A DNA stretch of 64,000 bases from Burkholderia sp. S171 (GCF_009766085.1 NZ_LMUF01000010.1:315026-379025), one strand, 5' to 3'. Positions 26,165 to 36,112 are shown, counted from the first letter of the stretch. The notes: generated from the sequence alone by a model not told the origin. Numbers and translations are program-made.

Positions 26165-26686
26165 ATGCCATCAATCGATGTCCTTCGCCAATCCGTCAGC
26201 AGCGCGCTCGTGATTGCCTCCCGGCAGTGGCGGCGCACGAGCCAGAGTGTTATATCGGGCTATAACGTATCCGAAGCCTGCGCGACGCCGCTGTTGATCG
26301 CGGCACGCCTCGACGCGCCCGTTCGACAAGTTGCGCTCGCCGAACTGACCGGGATCGAAGGGCCGTCGCTGGTGCGTCTGCTCGATCAGCTGTGCGCGGC
26401 CAACCTGGTGCGCCGGGACGAAGACCCCGACGACCGGCGCGCGAAAATCATCTCGCTCACTGACGAAGGCCGGTCGGTGACCGCCAAGATCGAGAAAGAA
26501 CTGATCGGACTGCGCGCCGGCGTGCTGAACGATGTAAGCCGCGAAGACCTGGAAGCGACCCTGCGGGTATTCGCTGCGTTTAAACTGGGCGCGTCCAGTC
26601 AAACGCAACAAGCTTCAACAACATCCGCGTCACACCAAGGCCCTACCATCGGCTCAACCGGCACCGATACGGAAGAAGGCGTCTAG
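26165..26686 (+). CDS. MarR family regulator of the FUSC efflux operon
   Basis: 173 residues. Winged helix with the MarR wing signature (DEDPDDRRAKIISLTDEG) and a poorly conserved Ser/Thr-rich tail. MarR proteins of this kind repress efflux genes and are released by aromatic acids. It starts eight bases downstream of a good -10, so its message is probably leaderless; an in-frame ATG three codons upstream overlaps the -10 and is unlikely. The FUSC gene begins six bases after its stop. Confidence 0.93.
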   Translation: MPSIDVLRQSVSSALVIASRQWRRTSQSVISGYNVSEACATPLLIAARLDAPVRQVALAELTGIEGPSLVRLLDQLCAANLVRRDEDPDDRRAKIISLTDEGRSVTAKIEKELIGLRAGVLNDVSREDLEATLRVFAAFKLGASSQTQQASTTSASHQGPTIGSTGTDTEEGV

Positions 26687-26692
26687 CGCACC

Positions 26693-28819
26693 ATGACGTA
26701 CCCCACTTCGCGCGACTGGATATTTTCGGTCAAGACCTTCGCGGCTTCCATGCTGGCGCTCTATATCGGCCTCAAGCTGGAGCTGCCCCGTCCTTACTGG
26801 GCGATGGCGACGGTTTATATCGTGTCGAATCCGTTCGTGGGGGCGACGCGGTCCAAGGCGCTGTATCGCGCGCTCGGCACCATGATCGGCGCCTCGGCCG
26901 CCGTGCTGTTCGTACCGCCGTTCGTGGAGTCGCCCTACTGGTTCAGCGCCGTGGTCGCGTTATGGACGGGCACGCTGCTGCTTCTCGCCATCTCCGACCG
27001 TACCGCGCGCAGCTACGTGTTCATGCTGGCCGCCTACACCATGCCGTTGATCGCACTCCCCTCCGTGATGAACCCGGCGGGCATCTTCGATCTCGCGGTA
27101 TCGCGGACCGAGGAGATCGTGCTCGGCATTGTGTGCGCCAGCGTGGTCGGCGGCGTCATCTTGCCGAGCCGCCTCGCGCCGACGCTGATCGAACGGACCG
27201 ACGCGTGGTTCCGCGACGCCGCGTTCTACGCCAAGGAAACGCTCTCCGGGCGGATGGGCGGCAAGACCATCTCAGCATGCCGTCAGCGGCTCGCGGTCAC
27301 CGTGAACGCGCTCGAATTCCTGCTGAGCCAGCTCGCCTACGATCACACCCGGCCTGACGTGCTCGCGCGAACGCAGGCGCTGCGTGGCCGGATGCAGCTG
27401 TTGATGCCGATCATGTCGGCGATTAGCGATCCGCTGGCCGCGTTGTTCAACGGCCAGAACCCGCCGCCACCGGGTCTCGAAACGCTACTCGCCGATATCG
27501 TCACATGGTTCGACGAACCGCTGTCCGCACGCACTGATGCAGCGTCGTCCAATGCCAACAACGACCCCAAGGCCGACGCGCTGCGCAGCCGGATCGCCGG
27601 CCTGCAACCGGACGGGGACGCTCTGCGGACATGGGAAGGCGCGCTGCTGTCGAACACCCTGTGGCGCTTGAAACAACTGGTCGATGTCTGGCAGGATTGC
27701 CGCGCGCTGCGCGTGATCATCACGAACGAAGAAGGCAGTTGGCGGCCCCGCTACCGGCACTGGCGGCTTGGCGGCACGCAGCAGTACTTCGATCGCGGCA
27801 TGCTGCTGTTTTCGGCGGGTTCCGCCGTGCTGGCCATCTTCATCGCGTGCAGCCTCTGGATTGCGTCTGGCTGGAACGACGGCGCGGGCGCGGTCACGCT
27901 GGCCGCGGTGGCGTGCTGTTTTTTTGCCGCCCTCGATGAACCCGCGCCGCAAGTGTTTGCGTTCTTCACCTACACCTGTCTTGCCGTAGTGCTCGCCGGG
28001 CTGTATCTATTCGTCATACTGCCGACGGTGCACGACTTCCCCATGCTCGTGATCATGTTCGCGGTCCCCTTCATCCTGATCGGCACGTTGATCCCGCGCC
28101 CGCAATTCAATCTCGCGACCATGCTGACCGCCGTGAACACGGCCACGTTCATCAGCATCCAGGGAACCTACGACGCGAACTTCCTGACCTTCATGAACAG
28201 CAATCTGGCGGGCCCGGCGGGTTTGTTATTCGCGTTCGTCTGGACCCGCGTGACGCGGCCGTTCGGCGCGGAACTGGCTGCGGCCCGGCTGATCCGCTCG
28301 GGCTGGCGCGACGTGGCGCTGAGCGCGTCGACCCGGCCCGTCGATGACCAGAAAAATCTGACCGCGCGCATGATCGACCGTCTCATGCAGATCATCCCGC
28401 GCCTTGCCGCCAGCGACGACCAGCGGCATCCGTCCATCGAGAGTTTTCGCGATCTGCGGATTGCTTTCAACTCGCTCGATCTGCGGCGTCTGCGGCGCCG
28501 TCTGCACGACGCCGATCTCGCCTCGGTCGATGGCGTGCTGGAAGGTGTGCGCGCGTATTTCCAGCAGTGCGTGGAGCGCGGCTCGCGTCAGCCGGTGCCG
28601 GCGAGCCTGGAAGCGGCCATTGACATAGCGCTGGATCGCATCACGCGGCGCGGCGGCGCGGTTCACGCGGAAGCGGACGCAGAAGCAGCGCAGCCCGAGA
28701 AGACCGTTCCCGGCCGCCAGATTCGCGACGCATTGCATGCGCTGGTGGGCATGCGTTTGTCGCTGTTCCCGGATACGCTCGTGTCCGCACCGCCGCCCCA
28801 ACCGGAGCCTGCTGCATGA
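26693..28819 (+). CDS. FUSC family inner-membrane efflux protein
   Basis: 708 residues, in two repeats of about six membrane spans with cytoplasmic domains after each; the second span block begins near residue 365 (MLLFSAGSAVLAIFIACSLW). This is the fusaric-acid resistance/AaeB type, which exports aromatic carboxylic acids. Followed by DUF1656, HlyD and an outer-membrane factor, the standard partner set, so the operon makes a tripartite exporter. Hydroxybenzoates or fusaric acid are typical family substrates; the one here is not known. Confidence 0.94.
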   Translation: MTYPTSRDWIFSVKTFAASMLALYIGLKLELPRPYWAMATVYIVSNPFVGATRSKALYRALGTMIGASAAVLFVPPFVESPYWFSAVVALWTGTLLLLAISDRTARSYVFMLAAYTMPLIALPSVMNPAGIFDLAVSRTEEIVLGIVCASVVGGVILPSRLAPTLIERTDAWFRDAAFYAKETLSGRMGGKTISACRQRLAVTVNALEFLLSQLAYDHTRPDVLARTQALRGRMQLLMPIMSAISDPLAALFNGQNPPPPGLETLLADIVTWFDEPLSARTDAASSNANNDPKADALRSRIAGLQPDGDALRTWEGALLSNTLWRLKQLVDVWQDCRALRVIITNEEGSWRPRYRHWRLGGTQQYFDRGMLLFSAGSAVLAIFIACSLWIASGWNDGAGAVTLAAVACCFFAALDEPAPQVFAFFTYTCLAVVLAGLYLFVILPTVHDFPMLVIMFAVPFILIGTLIPRPQFNLATMLTAVNTATFISIQGTYDANFLTFMNSNLAGPAGLLFAFVWTRVTRPFGAELAAARLIRSGWRDVALSASTRPVDDQKNLTARMIDRLMQIIPRLAASDDQRHPSIESFRDLRIAFNSLDLRRLRRRLHDADLASVDGVLEGVRAYFQQCVERGSRQPVPASLEAAIDIALDRITRRGGAVHAEADAEAAQPEKTVPGRQIRDALHALVGMRLSLFPDTLVSAPPPQPEPAA

Positions 28820-28859
28820 CGCGCCGCGCCTTCCCATCCTTTTTGCAAAGCGCCCCGCG

Positions 28860-29069
28860 ATGATCGGTGAAGTCGATATCTACGGTGTCTTCCTGCCCGC
28901 CGCGCTGGTACTGATGCTGGTCGCGTACCTGCTCTGCCTGGTCGTTACACGGGTGTTCGCCCGCGTTGGCCTGTACCGTTTCGTCTGGCATCGTTCCATT
29001 TTCGACCTCGCGATCTACGTGATCGTGCTTGGCATCGTGGTCATTGTTTCGCATCGGCTATTACCGTGA
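28860..29069 (+). CDS. DUF1656 small membrane protein
   Basis: 69 residues with two hydrophobic spans (about residues 8-30 and 45-66) and the family opening GEVDIYGVFLP. DUF1656 proteins accompany FUSC/HlyD exporters and resemble AaeX; the function is unknown. ATG at 28860, 40 bases after the FUSC gene and eight bases before the HlyD start. Confidence 0.92.
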   Translation: MIGEVDIYGVFLPAALVLMLVAYLLCLVVTRVFARVGLYRFVWHRSIFDLAIYVIVLGIVVIVSHRLLP

Positions 29070-29076
29070 AATTATC

Positions 29077-30102
29077 GTGAAAAAAGCCTGGTTCTCTGTT
29101 GGACAAATCCTCTTTACCCTCGTCGTCGTGGCGATTGCGGCGTTCGTGTTGTGGCGGCTGGTCGACTACTACATGTTCGCGCCGTGGACTCGCGATGGTC
29201 ATGTGCGCGCCGACGTCGTGCAAGTGGCGCCTGACGTGGGCGGCCTGATCGTGAACGTGAACGTGGTCGACAACCAGCCGGTGAGCGCGGGCCAAGTGCT
29301 GTTTGTCATCGATCAGGCACGCTACGCGCTCGCGCTGCGGCAGGCGCAGGCAACAGCCCTGCAGCGCCGCGCAACGCTCGATCAGGCCCGCCGCGAAGAC
29401 GCTCGCAACCGCACGCTCGGCGATCTCGTCGCACGTGAAGTGACCGAGGAAAGCCGCTCGCGCGTGCAAACGGCGGAAGCGGCGCTGGCCGATGCGGATG
29501 TCGCTATCGATACGGCACGGCTCAATTTGCAACGCACGACGATAGTGAGTCCCGTCGATGGTTATCTCAACGATCGCGCGCCGCGCACGGGCGAATATGT
29601 GACGGCGGGACGCTCGGTGCTGTCGGTGGTGGACCTGCACTCGTTCCGTGTCGATGGTTATTTCGAAGAGACCAAGCTGCACGGGATCGATATCGGGCAA
29701 CCGGTGGACATCAAGATAATGGGCGAGACGAAGATGCTGCACGGGCATGTGCAGAGCATCGTCGCGGGGATCGAGGATCGCGACCGCGTGCAGGGATCGA
29801 ATCTGCTGCCGAACGTGAATCCGGCGTTTAGCTGGGTGCGGCTGGCGCAACGGATTCCGGTGCGGATTGCGCTGGACGAAGTGCCGGCAGACTTTCGCAT
29901 GATCGCGGGACGCACGGCGACGGTGTCCGTACGCGATATCACGCCGCTCGCTAAATCGAATACGTCGGCGAATGTGGTTGGTGGAGCAAGTGGTGCCGTT
30001 GGTGCTTCAAGTGCGTCCTCTGCCGCTCCCGTGAGCGCTGCAAGCGGTGTTCTACCGGTTAGCAGCACTGCGGCCGCCTCCGCCCCGGGTGCGAGTCAAT
30101 GA
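29077..30102 (+). CDS. HlyD-family membrane-fusion protein
   Basis: 341 residues. One N-terminal membrane anchor (about residues 8-25), the biotinyl-lipoyl-like half-motifs (VQVAPDVGGLIVNVNVVDNQ and SPVDGYLNDRAPRTGEYV) on each side of a coiled-coil hairpin, and a low-complexity Ala/Ser-rich C-terminal tail. Periplasmic adaptor between FUSC and the outer-membrane channel. Start taken as GTG at 29077; TTG at 29029 would overlap the DUF1656 gene. Its end overlaps the next gene as ATGA. Confidence 0.92.
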   Translation: MKKAWFSVGQILFTLVVVAIAAFVLWRLVDYYMFAPWTRDGHVRADVVQVAPDVGGLIVNVNVVDNQPVSAGQVLFVIDQARYALALRQAQATALQRRATLDQARREDARNRTLGDLVAREVTEESRSRVQTAEAALADADVAIDTARLNLQRTTIVSPVDGYLNDRAPRTGEYVTAGRSVLSVVDLHSFRVDGYFEETKLHGIDIGQPVDIKIMGETKMLHGHVQSIVAGIEDRDRVQGSNLLPNVNPAFSWVRLAQRIPVRIALDEVPADFRMIAGRTATVSVRDITPLAKSNTSANVVGGASGAVGASSASSAAPVSAASGVLPVSSTAAASAPGASQ

Positions 30103-31613
30103 AGATGCCGCGCGCTCTCGTCCTGACGCCGTTCGTGCTCGCGCTTGCCGCGTGTTTTACGGTCGGTCCCGACTACTCGGTGCCGAAAGACGCCATCGTC
30201 AATGCACCGTTCGCCAACGCCCCGCTCGACGGCGCGGATGGCCAGTCGACAATCTCCAGCGGGCCGGTGCCAACACATTGGTGGCGTCTCTACGACGACC
30301 CCGTCCTCGACGATCTGGTCCAGCAAGCCATGGCGTCGAACACGGACTTACGCGTTGCCGCGGCCAATCTCGGCCGCTCGCGCGCTGCGCTCAGCGTGGC
30401 GCAGGCGCAAGGCGGTTTTTCGGGCGGTGCGTCGGCTGCGTTCAAACGCGCGCAGGAATCGGCGGAGCAATACTTGATCTTCGAAAAGATCCCGGTCGCG
30501 AATGAAGGCGATGTCGGCATCAACATTTCCTATGAGCTCGATCTGTTTGGCACGCTGCGACGGGGCGTGGAAGCGGCGCGTGCCGACAGCGACGCCACGC
30601 AGGCCGCAGCCGATCTGGCGCGCATCACGGTGGTGGCAGATGTAGTGCGGGCTTACGTGCAGAATTGTTCGGCGGCGGAAGAACTCGGCATTGCACAGCG
30701 CTCGCTCGACTTGCAACGCCAGCGGGTGTCCGTATCGCGGCGCTTACAGCTGGCGGGCCGCGGCAATGCGCCTGACGTCACGAGCGGCCAGACGCAAGTC
30801 GAAACGCTCTCGGCGAATATTCCGGTCTACACGGCACGCCGGCGGATCGCGCAATACCAGCTCGCCACGCTGCTGGCGCGCGCACCCGCCGATCTGCCCA
30901 AGGGCGTGTTTGCCTGCAAGAAAACACCGGTGATCGCGCAGCCGCTGCCTGTCGGCGATGGCGCCGCGCTGCTGCGCCGGCGTCCCGACGTACGCGAGGC
31001 CGAACGCAAGCTGGCGGGTTCGACCGCACGGATCGGCGTGGCCACGGGTGCGCTGTTTCCCACGGTGACCCTCGGGGCATCGGCGGGGCTGACAGGGGTG
31101 CTGGAAGATCTCGGTACGCAACCCACCGCGCGATGGGGTTTCGGTCCATTGATTAGCTGGAGCTTCCCGGTGAACGGTCAGCGAGGGCGGATTCAAGGCG
31201 CGCAATATGGCGCCGATGCCGCACTTGCCCAGTTCGATGGCGTCGTGTTGAAGGCGCTGCGGGAAACGCAGTCGAGTCTCGCCACCTACGCCGCCGATTA
31301 CACCCGCGCCGATGCATTGACGGCCGCGCAAAAATCAGCAGCGGAATCCGCCGATCAGACTCATCGCTTCTTTCTCGCGGGACGGGAATCGTTTATCGCT
31401 GATCTGGATGCTACGCGGACATTGACATCGACGAATGGGCAGTTGGCTGCGGCGCGAGGACAAGTCGCGCTCGATCAGGTCAACCTGTTCCTCGCGCTCG
31501 GCGGCGGGTGGGAGATGGATCCGAACGCGGCTCCAAACTCGAACTCAACCCCGAACCCGGCCAAGGCAACCGCCGCGCCGGGGGGCGCAAGTGCTGGCGC
31601 TGCGAGTCAGTAA
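30099..31613 (+). CDS. NodT-family outer-membrane efflux lipoprotein
   Basis: 504 residues, TolC-like outer-membrane factor. A signal peptide with a lipobox (LALAAC, cleavage before Cys19 or so) precedes two repeats of the OEP domain. Last gene of the MarR-FUSC-DUF1656-HlyD-OMF operon, overlapping HlyD by ATGA. The C-terminus is a low-complexity Asn/Pro/Ala tail beyond the domain. With FUSC and HlyD it should form the tripartite exporter. Confidence 0.95.
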   Translation: MKMPRALVLTPFVLALAACFTVGPDYSVPKDAIVNAPFANAPLDGADGQSTISSGPVPTHWWRLYDDPVLDDLVQQAMASNTDLRVAAANLGRSRAALSVAQAQGGFSGGASAAFKRAQESAEQYLIFEKIPVANEGDVGINISYELDLFGTLRRGVEAARADSDATQAAADLARITVVADVVRAYVQNCSAAEELGIAQRSLDLQRQRVSVSRRLQLAGRGNAPDVTSGQTQVETLSANIPVYTARRRIAQYQLATLLARAPADLPKGVFACKKTPVIAQPLPVGDGAALLRRRPDVREAERKLAGSTARIGVATGALFPTVTLGASAGLTGVLEDLGTQPTARWGFGPLISWSFPVNGQRGRIQGAQYGADAALAQFDGVVLKALRETQSSLATYAADYTRADALTAAQKSAAESADQTHRFFLAGRESFIADLDATRTLTSTNGQLAAARGQVALDQVNLFLALGGGWEMDPNAAPNSNSTPNPAKATAAPGGASAGAASQ

Positions 31614-31677
31614 CGCAGATAGACGGGCTAACCAGCTGACGAGGTAGATCGTCATCCTTAGTAATGATTTAGCCGGA

Positions 31678-31884
31678 TTGCGTTGTAGCTGGTTTTGCCG
31701 ACTTGTTTGCGCATCGCTGCAAGGATTGGCCGCAGCGGACGCTCTTCGCAACGCGGAAGTGCTGCTGCAGTTCGTCAAAAGCCTCGCGCCGCTCTACATG
31801 GCGGCGAAGCCGAAAGAGCGCCGCTTGCGCGTCGATGAATATGAAACTGTCGTGACCGCGTATCTGACAGAACGCGTAAGCTAG
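31678..31884 (+). pseudogene. Possible gene remnant, 68 codons
   Basis: The frame opens at a TTG without a ribosome site; the first 16 codons look random but the rest (about residues 20-68: LRNAEVLLQFVKSLAPLYMA, then RLRVDEYETVVTAYL) has normal coding composition and could be the C-terminal end of a lost gene. No family recognised. It stands in a 399-base gap after the efflux operon that otherwise shows nothing. Confidence 0.25.
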
Positions 31885-32012
31885 GTCAAAGTTTGATCCA
31901 AGCCGCCTCTGGAATCGATTTCCCCGGCGGCATGCAGGTTGCTGCGAAGAACTTCCTGCGCGCATGTCCATACTAGGAGAACATGCGCCATGTACTTCGA
32001 ACCCCGCGGCCT

Positions 32013-33149
32013 ATGAAAACTTTCCATTGCAATCATTGCAATCAGCTGGTGTTCTTCGAGAATTTTCGCTGCGAACGCTGCGAATCGCTGCTTGGTTTTA
32101 TCCCGGAAATTGCTGAAATCAGTGCTTTTGAAGACGCGGGCGACGGCCTCTGGCGCAGCCGGCACCCCGAACACCGGGACATGCTGTTCAAGCGCTGTCA
32201 TAACTACGAAGTCGAAAAAGTCTGCAACTGGATGGTTCCGGCCGACTCCCCCGACCCGCTGTGTCACGCCTGCCGCCTGACGCACACCATTCCCAATCTG
32301 CGCATAGCGAACCGCCGCTACTACTGGTTCAGGCTGGAAGCGGCCAAACGCCGCCTCCTCTACACGCTCGGCGCACTGGGATTGCGCGTGGAGTCCCGTC
32401 AGGTCAATCCGAAGACCGGGCTGCAGTTCAAATTCCTGGAGGACAAACGCGGTAAGAGAGTGCTGACCGGTCACGATAGAGGCCTGATCACCATGAACAT
32501 CGCGGAAGCCGATGACGCGCAGCGCGAACGCGTCCGGTTATCGATGGGCGAACCGTACAGGACTTTGCTGGGCCATTTCCGGCACGAGATTGGTCACTAC
32601 TATTTCGATCGACTGGTCGCCAATACGCCGTGGATCACGGGGTTTCGCGCACTATTCGGCGACGAGCGGGCGAATTATCGCGAAGCGCTGGCGAAACATT
32701 ACAAGGACGGAGCGCCGCCGAACTGGGGCAAATCATTTGTCAGCGCATACGCGACTACTCACCCATGGGAGGACTGGGCGGAAACCTGGGCGCACTACCT
32801 GCACATCGTGGACACCGTCGATACCGCCATGGCCTGCGGCGTCGCACTCATGCCGGGGAATTCGCTAGACCCCAAGCTGGAGGCCAAGCCACCGCCGGGC
32901 GAAGCCACCTTCGATCATCTGATGAAACAGTGGTTTCCGCTCACCTACGCATTAAACAGCCTGAATCGCAGTCTCGGCATGCCCGACGCCTACCCGTTCG
33001 CGCTTGCGCCGCCCGTCGTCGAAAAGCTGCGCTTTGTGGATCGGGTTATTGCAGCCTCGGGACATGCCCAGCCGTCGCCAGACGAAGCCATTGCAACGGT
33101 GATCAAATCATCAGCGACCCGCAGCGATCAGCCACCATTAAGCCGCTGA
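32013..33149 (+). CDS. Zinc-ribbon metallopeptidase (HEXXH type)
   Basis: 378 residues. N-terminal zinc ribbon with two CxxC pairs (Cys6/Cys9 and Cys20/Cys23), then more cysteines (CHNYEVEKVC and CHACR), and a metallopeptidase domain with the HEIGH motif at His191-His195 and a downstream Glu in the WEDWAETWAHYL segment. This is the putative zinc-binding metallopeptidase family (Peptidase_Mx-like), with cytoplasmic location and unknown substrate. An ATG at 31983 with AGGAG only three bases upstream is the alternative start; the ribbon begins at 32013. It overlaps the end of the convergent MHS gene by 12 bases. Confidence 0.88.
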   Translation: MKTFHCNHCNQLVFFENFRCERCESLLGFIPEIAEISAFEDAGDGLWRSRHPEHRDMLFKRCHNYEVEKVCNWMVPADSPDPLCHACRLTHTIPNLRIANRRYYWFRLEAAKRRLLYTLGALGLRVESRQVNPKTGLQFKFLEDKRGKRVLTGHDRGLITMNIAEADDAQRERVRLSMGEPYRTLLGHFRHEIGHYYFDRLVANTPWITGFRALFGDERANYREALAKHYKDGAPPNWGKSFVSAYATTHPWEDWAETWAHYLHIVDTVDTAMACGVALMPGNSLDPKLEAKPPPGEATFDHLMKQWFPLTYALNSLNRSLGMPDAYPFALAPPVVEKLRFVDRVIAASGHAQPSPDEAIATVIKSSATRSDQPPLSR

Positions 33150-34508
33150 CCCCGGTGCGCTTTTCAACGTGGCGGCGGCAGTTGCATCGGGATGAGCGGC
33201 ACTCGCGCCATGCAGCGAGACCTTCGACGTTTCCGGCAGCATCAGTCCACCGATCAATCCCATCACCGCGATCACGATCAAGTACAACGCCGGCGACAGG
33301 TTGTTGCCCGTCGTCGTGATCAGCCATGTGGCGACCAGCGGTGCCGTGCCACCAAACACCGTGTATGCCAGGTTGTAGGTGATGGCCGAAGCGGTATAGC
33401 GCGTGCGCGTCGGGAACACTTCCGACAACAACGGCGCCGTCACCACGTTCGCCAACACCGCGCCAATCGCCAGCATGCCCACGCCAATCACCGACGGCAA
33501 GAAGTGCCCCGACCCCGCCAGCGAGAACGCTGGATAGACCATCGCGATCAGGATCACGCACGCCGTCAACACAGTCTTCCGGCGGCCCACCCAGTCCGAA
33601 TACAGACCGGCCAGCGGACACAGCGCCGCCGCAAAAAACAAGGCTATCACCGTGATCAGCAGCGACGTCGCGCGATTCAACCCGCCCGCCACCTGCAAAT
33701 AAGTCGCGAAATAGGTGGTGAACATATAGAACGACAACGCCGTCACCGAGATAAACGCCCCCAGTTTCAGAATGCCCGGTGCCTGCGTGCGCAGCGTGTC
33801 GCGCAATGGCGCATGCGCCACATTGTGCTCACCCTCAAGCGCACGAAAAGCGGGGGTTTCGCTGAGATTCATCCGCAGGTAAAGACCGATCAGGCCGATG
33901 GGCGCAGCGGCCAGGAACGGTACGCGCCAGCCCCAGGTGCTCATGGCATCGGCGGAAAGCGACGCGTCGAGTGCGTACGCAACGACCGCAGCCACCGCGA
34001 AGGACGAGAACGTCGATACCGGCACAAAGCTGCCGTAACGCGCCCGCTTGTGCTGCGGCGCATGCTCCATCACGTACGCGCACGCGCCGGCATATTCGCC
34101 GCCCGCGGAAAAACCCTGCACGCAGCGGATGACCGTCAGCAGGAACGGCGCGAACGCACCGACTGCGGCGTACGTGGGCAACAAGCCGATCAGCGTGGTC
34201 GCCCCGGCCATCATCAGGATGGTCAACGCGAGCGTGCGCTTGCGGCCAATGCGGTCACCAATCACGCCAAACACAATCCCGCCCAGCGGCCGGAATGCAA
34301 ACGCCACGGCGAAAACCGCGAAGGTCTTGAGCAGCCCGACTGCCGGGTCGCCGCTCGGGAAAAACTCCCGCGTGAGGATGGTCGCGAGAAAACCGTACAC
34401 GGCAAAGTCGAACCATTCGACGAAATTGCCGATCGATGCCGCGAGAATCACCTTACGCAGCGTTTTCAGATCGACTTCAGGGGGAGATGCTTCCAACGTT
34501 CTCGACAT
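33138..34508 (-). CDS. MHS-family MFS symporter (proton-coupled metabolite uptake)
   Basis: 456 residues, 12 membrane spans. The opening SIGNFVEWFDFAVYGFLATI and the loop motif GDRIGRKR are characteristic of the metabolite:H+ symporter subfamily (KgtP, ProP, CitA), which import dicarboxylates, betaine, or shikimate. The ATG at 34508 has GGGAG seven bases upstream; longer reading frame sequence (34509-34661) is not transporter-like. Convergent with the metallopeptidase. The true solute cannot be told. Confidence 0.93.
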   Translation of the reverse strand: MSRTLEASPPEVDLKTLRKVILAASIGNFVEWFDFAVYGFLATILTREFFPSGDPAVGLLKTFAVFAVAFAFRPLGGIVFGVIGDRIGRKRTLALTILMMAGATTLIGLLPTYAAVGAFAPFLLTVIRCVQGFSAGGEYAGACAYVMEHAPQHKRARYGSFVPVSTFSSFAVAAVVAYALDASLSADAMSTWGWRVPFLAAAPIGLIGLYLRMNLSETPAFRALEGEHNVAHAPLRDTLRTQAPGILKLGAFISVTALSFYMFTTYFATYLQVAGGLNRATSLLITVIALFFAAALCPLAGLYSDWVGRRKTVLTACVILIAMVYPAFSLAGSGHFLPSVIGVGMLAIGAVLANVVTAPLLSEVFPTRTRYTASAITYNLAYTVFGGTAPLVATWLITTTGNNLSPALYLIVIAVMGLIGGLMLPETSKVSLHGASAAHPDATAAATLKSAPGSAA

Positions 34509-34894
34509 TCGATGACTCCCGGGAAAAGGAACGGTGATGCTGGATGGTTTTTTAGCGAACCGGCACACCGGAAACGCGCTGGATGGGTCCCTTTGAGTAG
34601 ATGCGACCATAAACCCCGCTCCTAGAACGATCACGTCATGGTGATAGGACCGAAGCGACATCGGTCCCGCCCGCTACTCGCACGGCCGACGCGAACACAG
34701 CGCTCCTAACGAATGGAGGCACGGCCTACCACTTGCAAAATCTGCGTGCAACCGACCTTCGGACGTCATCGTTACCGGGCGGCGGAACGGCTCGCAGCGG
34801 GAACGCGCACTGCTGAATACATCGTCAGCCGCCATCCGGCGAGTCCATGGCGACAGTCATCTCAATCATCATCCCAACCATTCAAGGAGCAGTG
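34509..34894. other. Divergent intergenic region, MHS carrier / formaldehyde dehydrogenase
   Basis: 386 bases with no gene that I trust. It must hold both promoters. The fdhA ribosome site AAGGAG lies at about 34884-34889. No clear operator-like repeat was seen. Confidence 0.4.
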
Positions 34895-36031
34895 ATGAAA
34901 GCACTCGTGTACGAAGGTCCGCGCAAGGTGACCGTGAAGGAAATGCCGGACGCGAAAATTCAACGGCCGACGGACGTGCTCGTCAAGATCACGACCACGA
35001 ACATCTGCGGCTCGGACCTGCACATGTTTGAAGGCAGGACCAACATGGAAACGAACCGCATCTTCGGTCATGAAAACCTGGGCGTGGTCGTGGAAGTCGG
35101 CGCCGGGGTTGAGCGCATTAAAAAGGGGGATCGCGTTTGTCTTCCGTTCAACATCGGTTGCGGATTTTGCAAGAACTGCGAGAAGGGTTTGACCGGTTTC
35201 TGCCTGACGGCGAACCCGGGCATGGCAGGCGCCGCGTACGGTTTTGCAGGCATGGGACCGTATGAAGGCGGACAGGCCGAATACCTGCGTGTGCCGTTCG
35301 GCGACTTCAATTGCCTGCTGCTGCCGCCCGATGCCGAGGAGAAGGAAAACGACTACGTGATGCTTTCCGACATCTTTCCGACCGGTTATCACGCGACGGT
35401 GCTGGCCGGCGTGGAACCGGGCGATAGCGTGGTCATCTATGGCGCGGGTCCCGTCGGATTGATGGCCGCCATGTCAGCGTCCATCAAAGGCGCGAGCAAG
35501 GTGATGGTCGTCGATTCGCACCCCGACCGGCTCAAGCTGGCGGAGAAAATCGGCGCGATTCCCATTGACGACAGCGACGGTTCATCGGTCGAGCAGGTCC
35601 TGGAGTTGACCGGTGGCGAAGGCGCGGACCGGGGCTGCGAGTGCGTCGGTTATCAATGCAGTTGCAAGGGCCATGAAGTGCCCAACTTGACGATGAACAA
35701 CCTCGTCAAGTCAGTGCGTGCGACGGGCGGTATTGGCGTGGTGGGCGTGTTCGTCGCGGAAGATCCGAAGTCGGAGGACAAGCTGATGCAGAAGGGGCAG
35801 CTCGCATTCGACTTCGGAACGATGTGGATGAAGGGCCAGCACATTGCAACGGGCCAGGCCAACGTGAAGGCGTACAACCGCAAGCTGCGCGACCTGATCG
35901 CGGCGGACAAGGCGAAACCATCGGTGATTATTTCGCACGAATTGCCGCTTGAGAAAGCGCCCGAAGGTTACGAGCACTTCGATGCTCGCGACGACGGTTG
36001 GACGAAGGTCGTGCTCAAGCCGGCGGCTTGA
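34895..36031 (+). CDS. fdhA: Glutathione-independent formaldehyde dehydrogenase
   Basis: 378 residues, zinc-dependent MDR family. NICGSDLHMFEGR carries the catalytic-zinc Cys and GHENLGVVVEVG the His-Glu; CGFCKNCEKG with its following Cys binds the structural zinc; GAGPVGLMAA is the NAD site. This set and the PGMAGAAYGFAGMGPY segment are those of the Pseudomonas putida enzyme, which oxidises formaldehyde to formate with a tightly bound NAD. The ATG at 34895 has AAGGAG. Formate made here joins the C1 pool fed by oxalate breakdown, though the genes are far apart. Confidence 0.94.
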   Translation: MKALVYEGPRKVTVKEMPDAKIQRPTDVLVKITTTNICGSDLHMFEGRTNMETNRIFGHENLGVVVEVGAGVERIKKGDRVCLPFNIGCGFCKNCEKGLTGFCLTANPGMAGAAYGFAGMGPYEGGQAEYLRVPFGDFNCLLLPPDAEEKENDYVMLSDIFPTGYHATVLAGVEPGDSVVIYGAGPVGLMAAMSASIKGASKVMVVDSHPDRLKLAEKIGAIPIDDSDGSSVEQVLELTGGEGADRGCECVGYQCSCKGHEVPNLTMNNLVKSVRATGGIGVVGVFVAEDPKSEDKLMQKGQLAFDFGTMWMKGQHIATGQANVKAYNRKLRDLIAADKAKPSVIISHELPLEKAPEGYEHFDARDDGWTKVVLKPAA

Positions 36032-36112
36032 GGCCGTCGCACGCATGGATGTTGGTGAAGGCCGAAGCGCCGGGAAACCGGCGCTTTTTAACCGCGTGCT
36101 GCATGAAGTCAG

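Noticed and set aside
33192..34625. 477-codon frame opposite the MHS symporter gene
   Set aside because: Arg/Gln-rich low-complexity product typical of an antisense shadow; the minus-strand transporter has clear family motifs.
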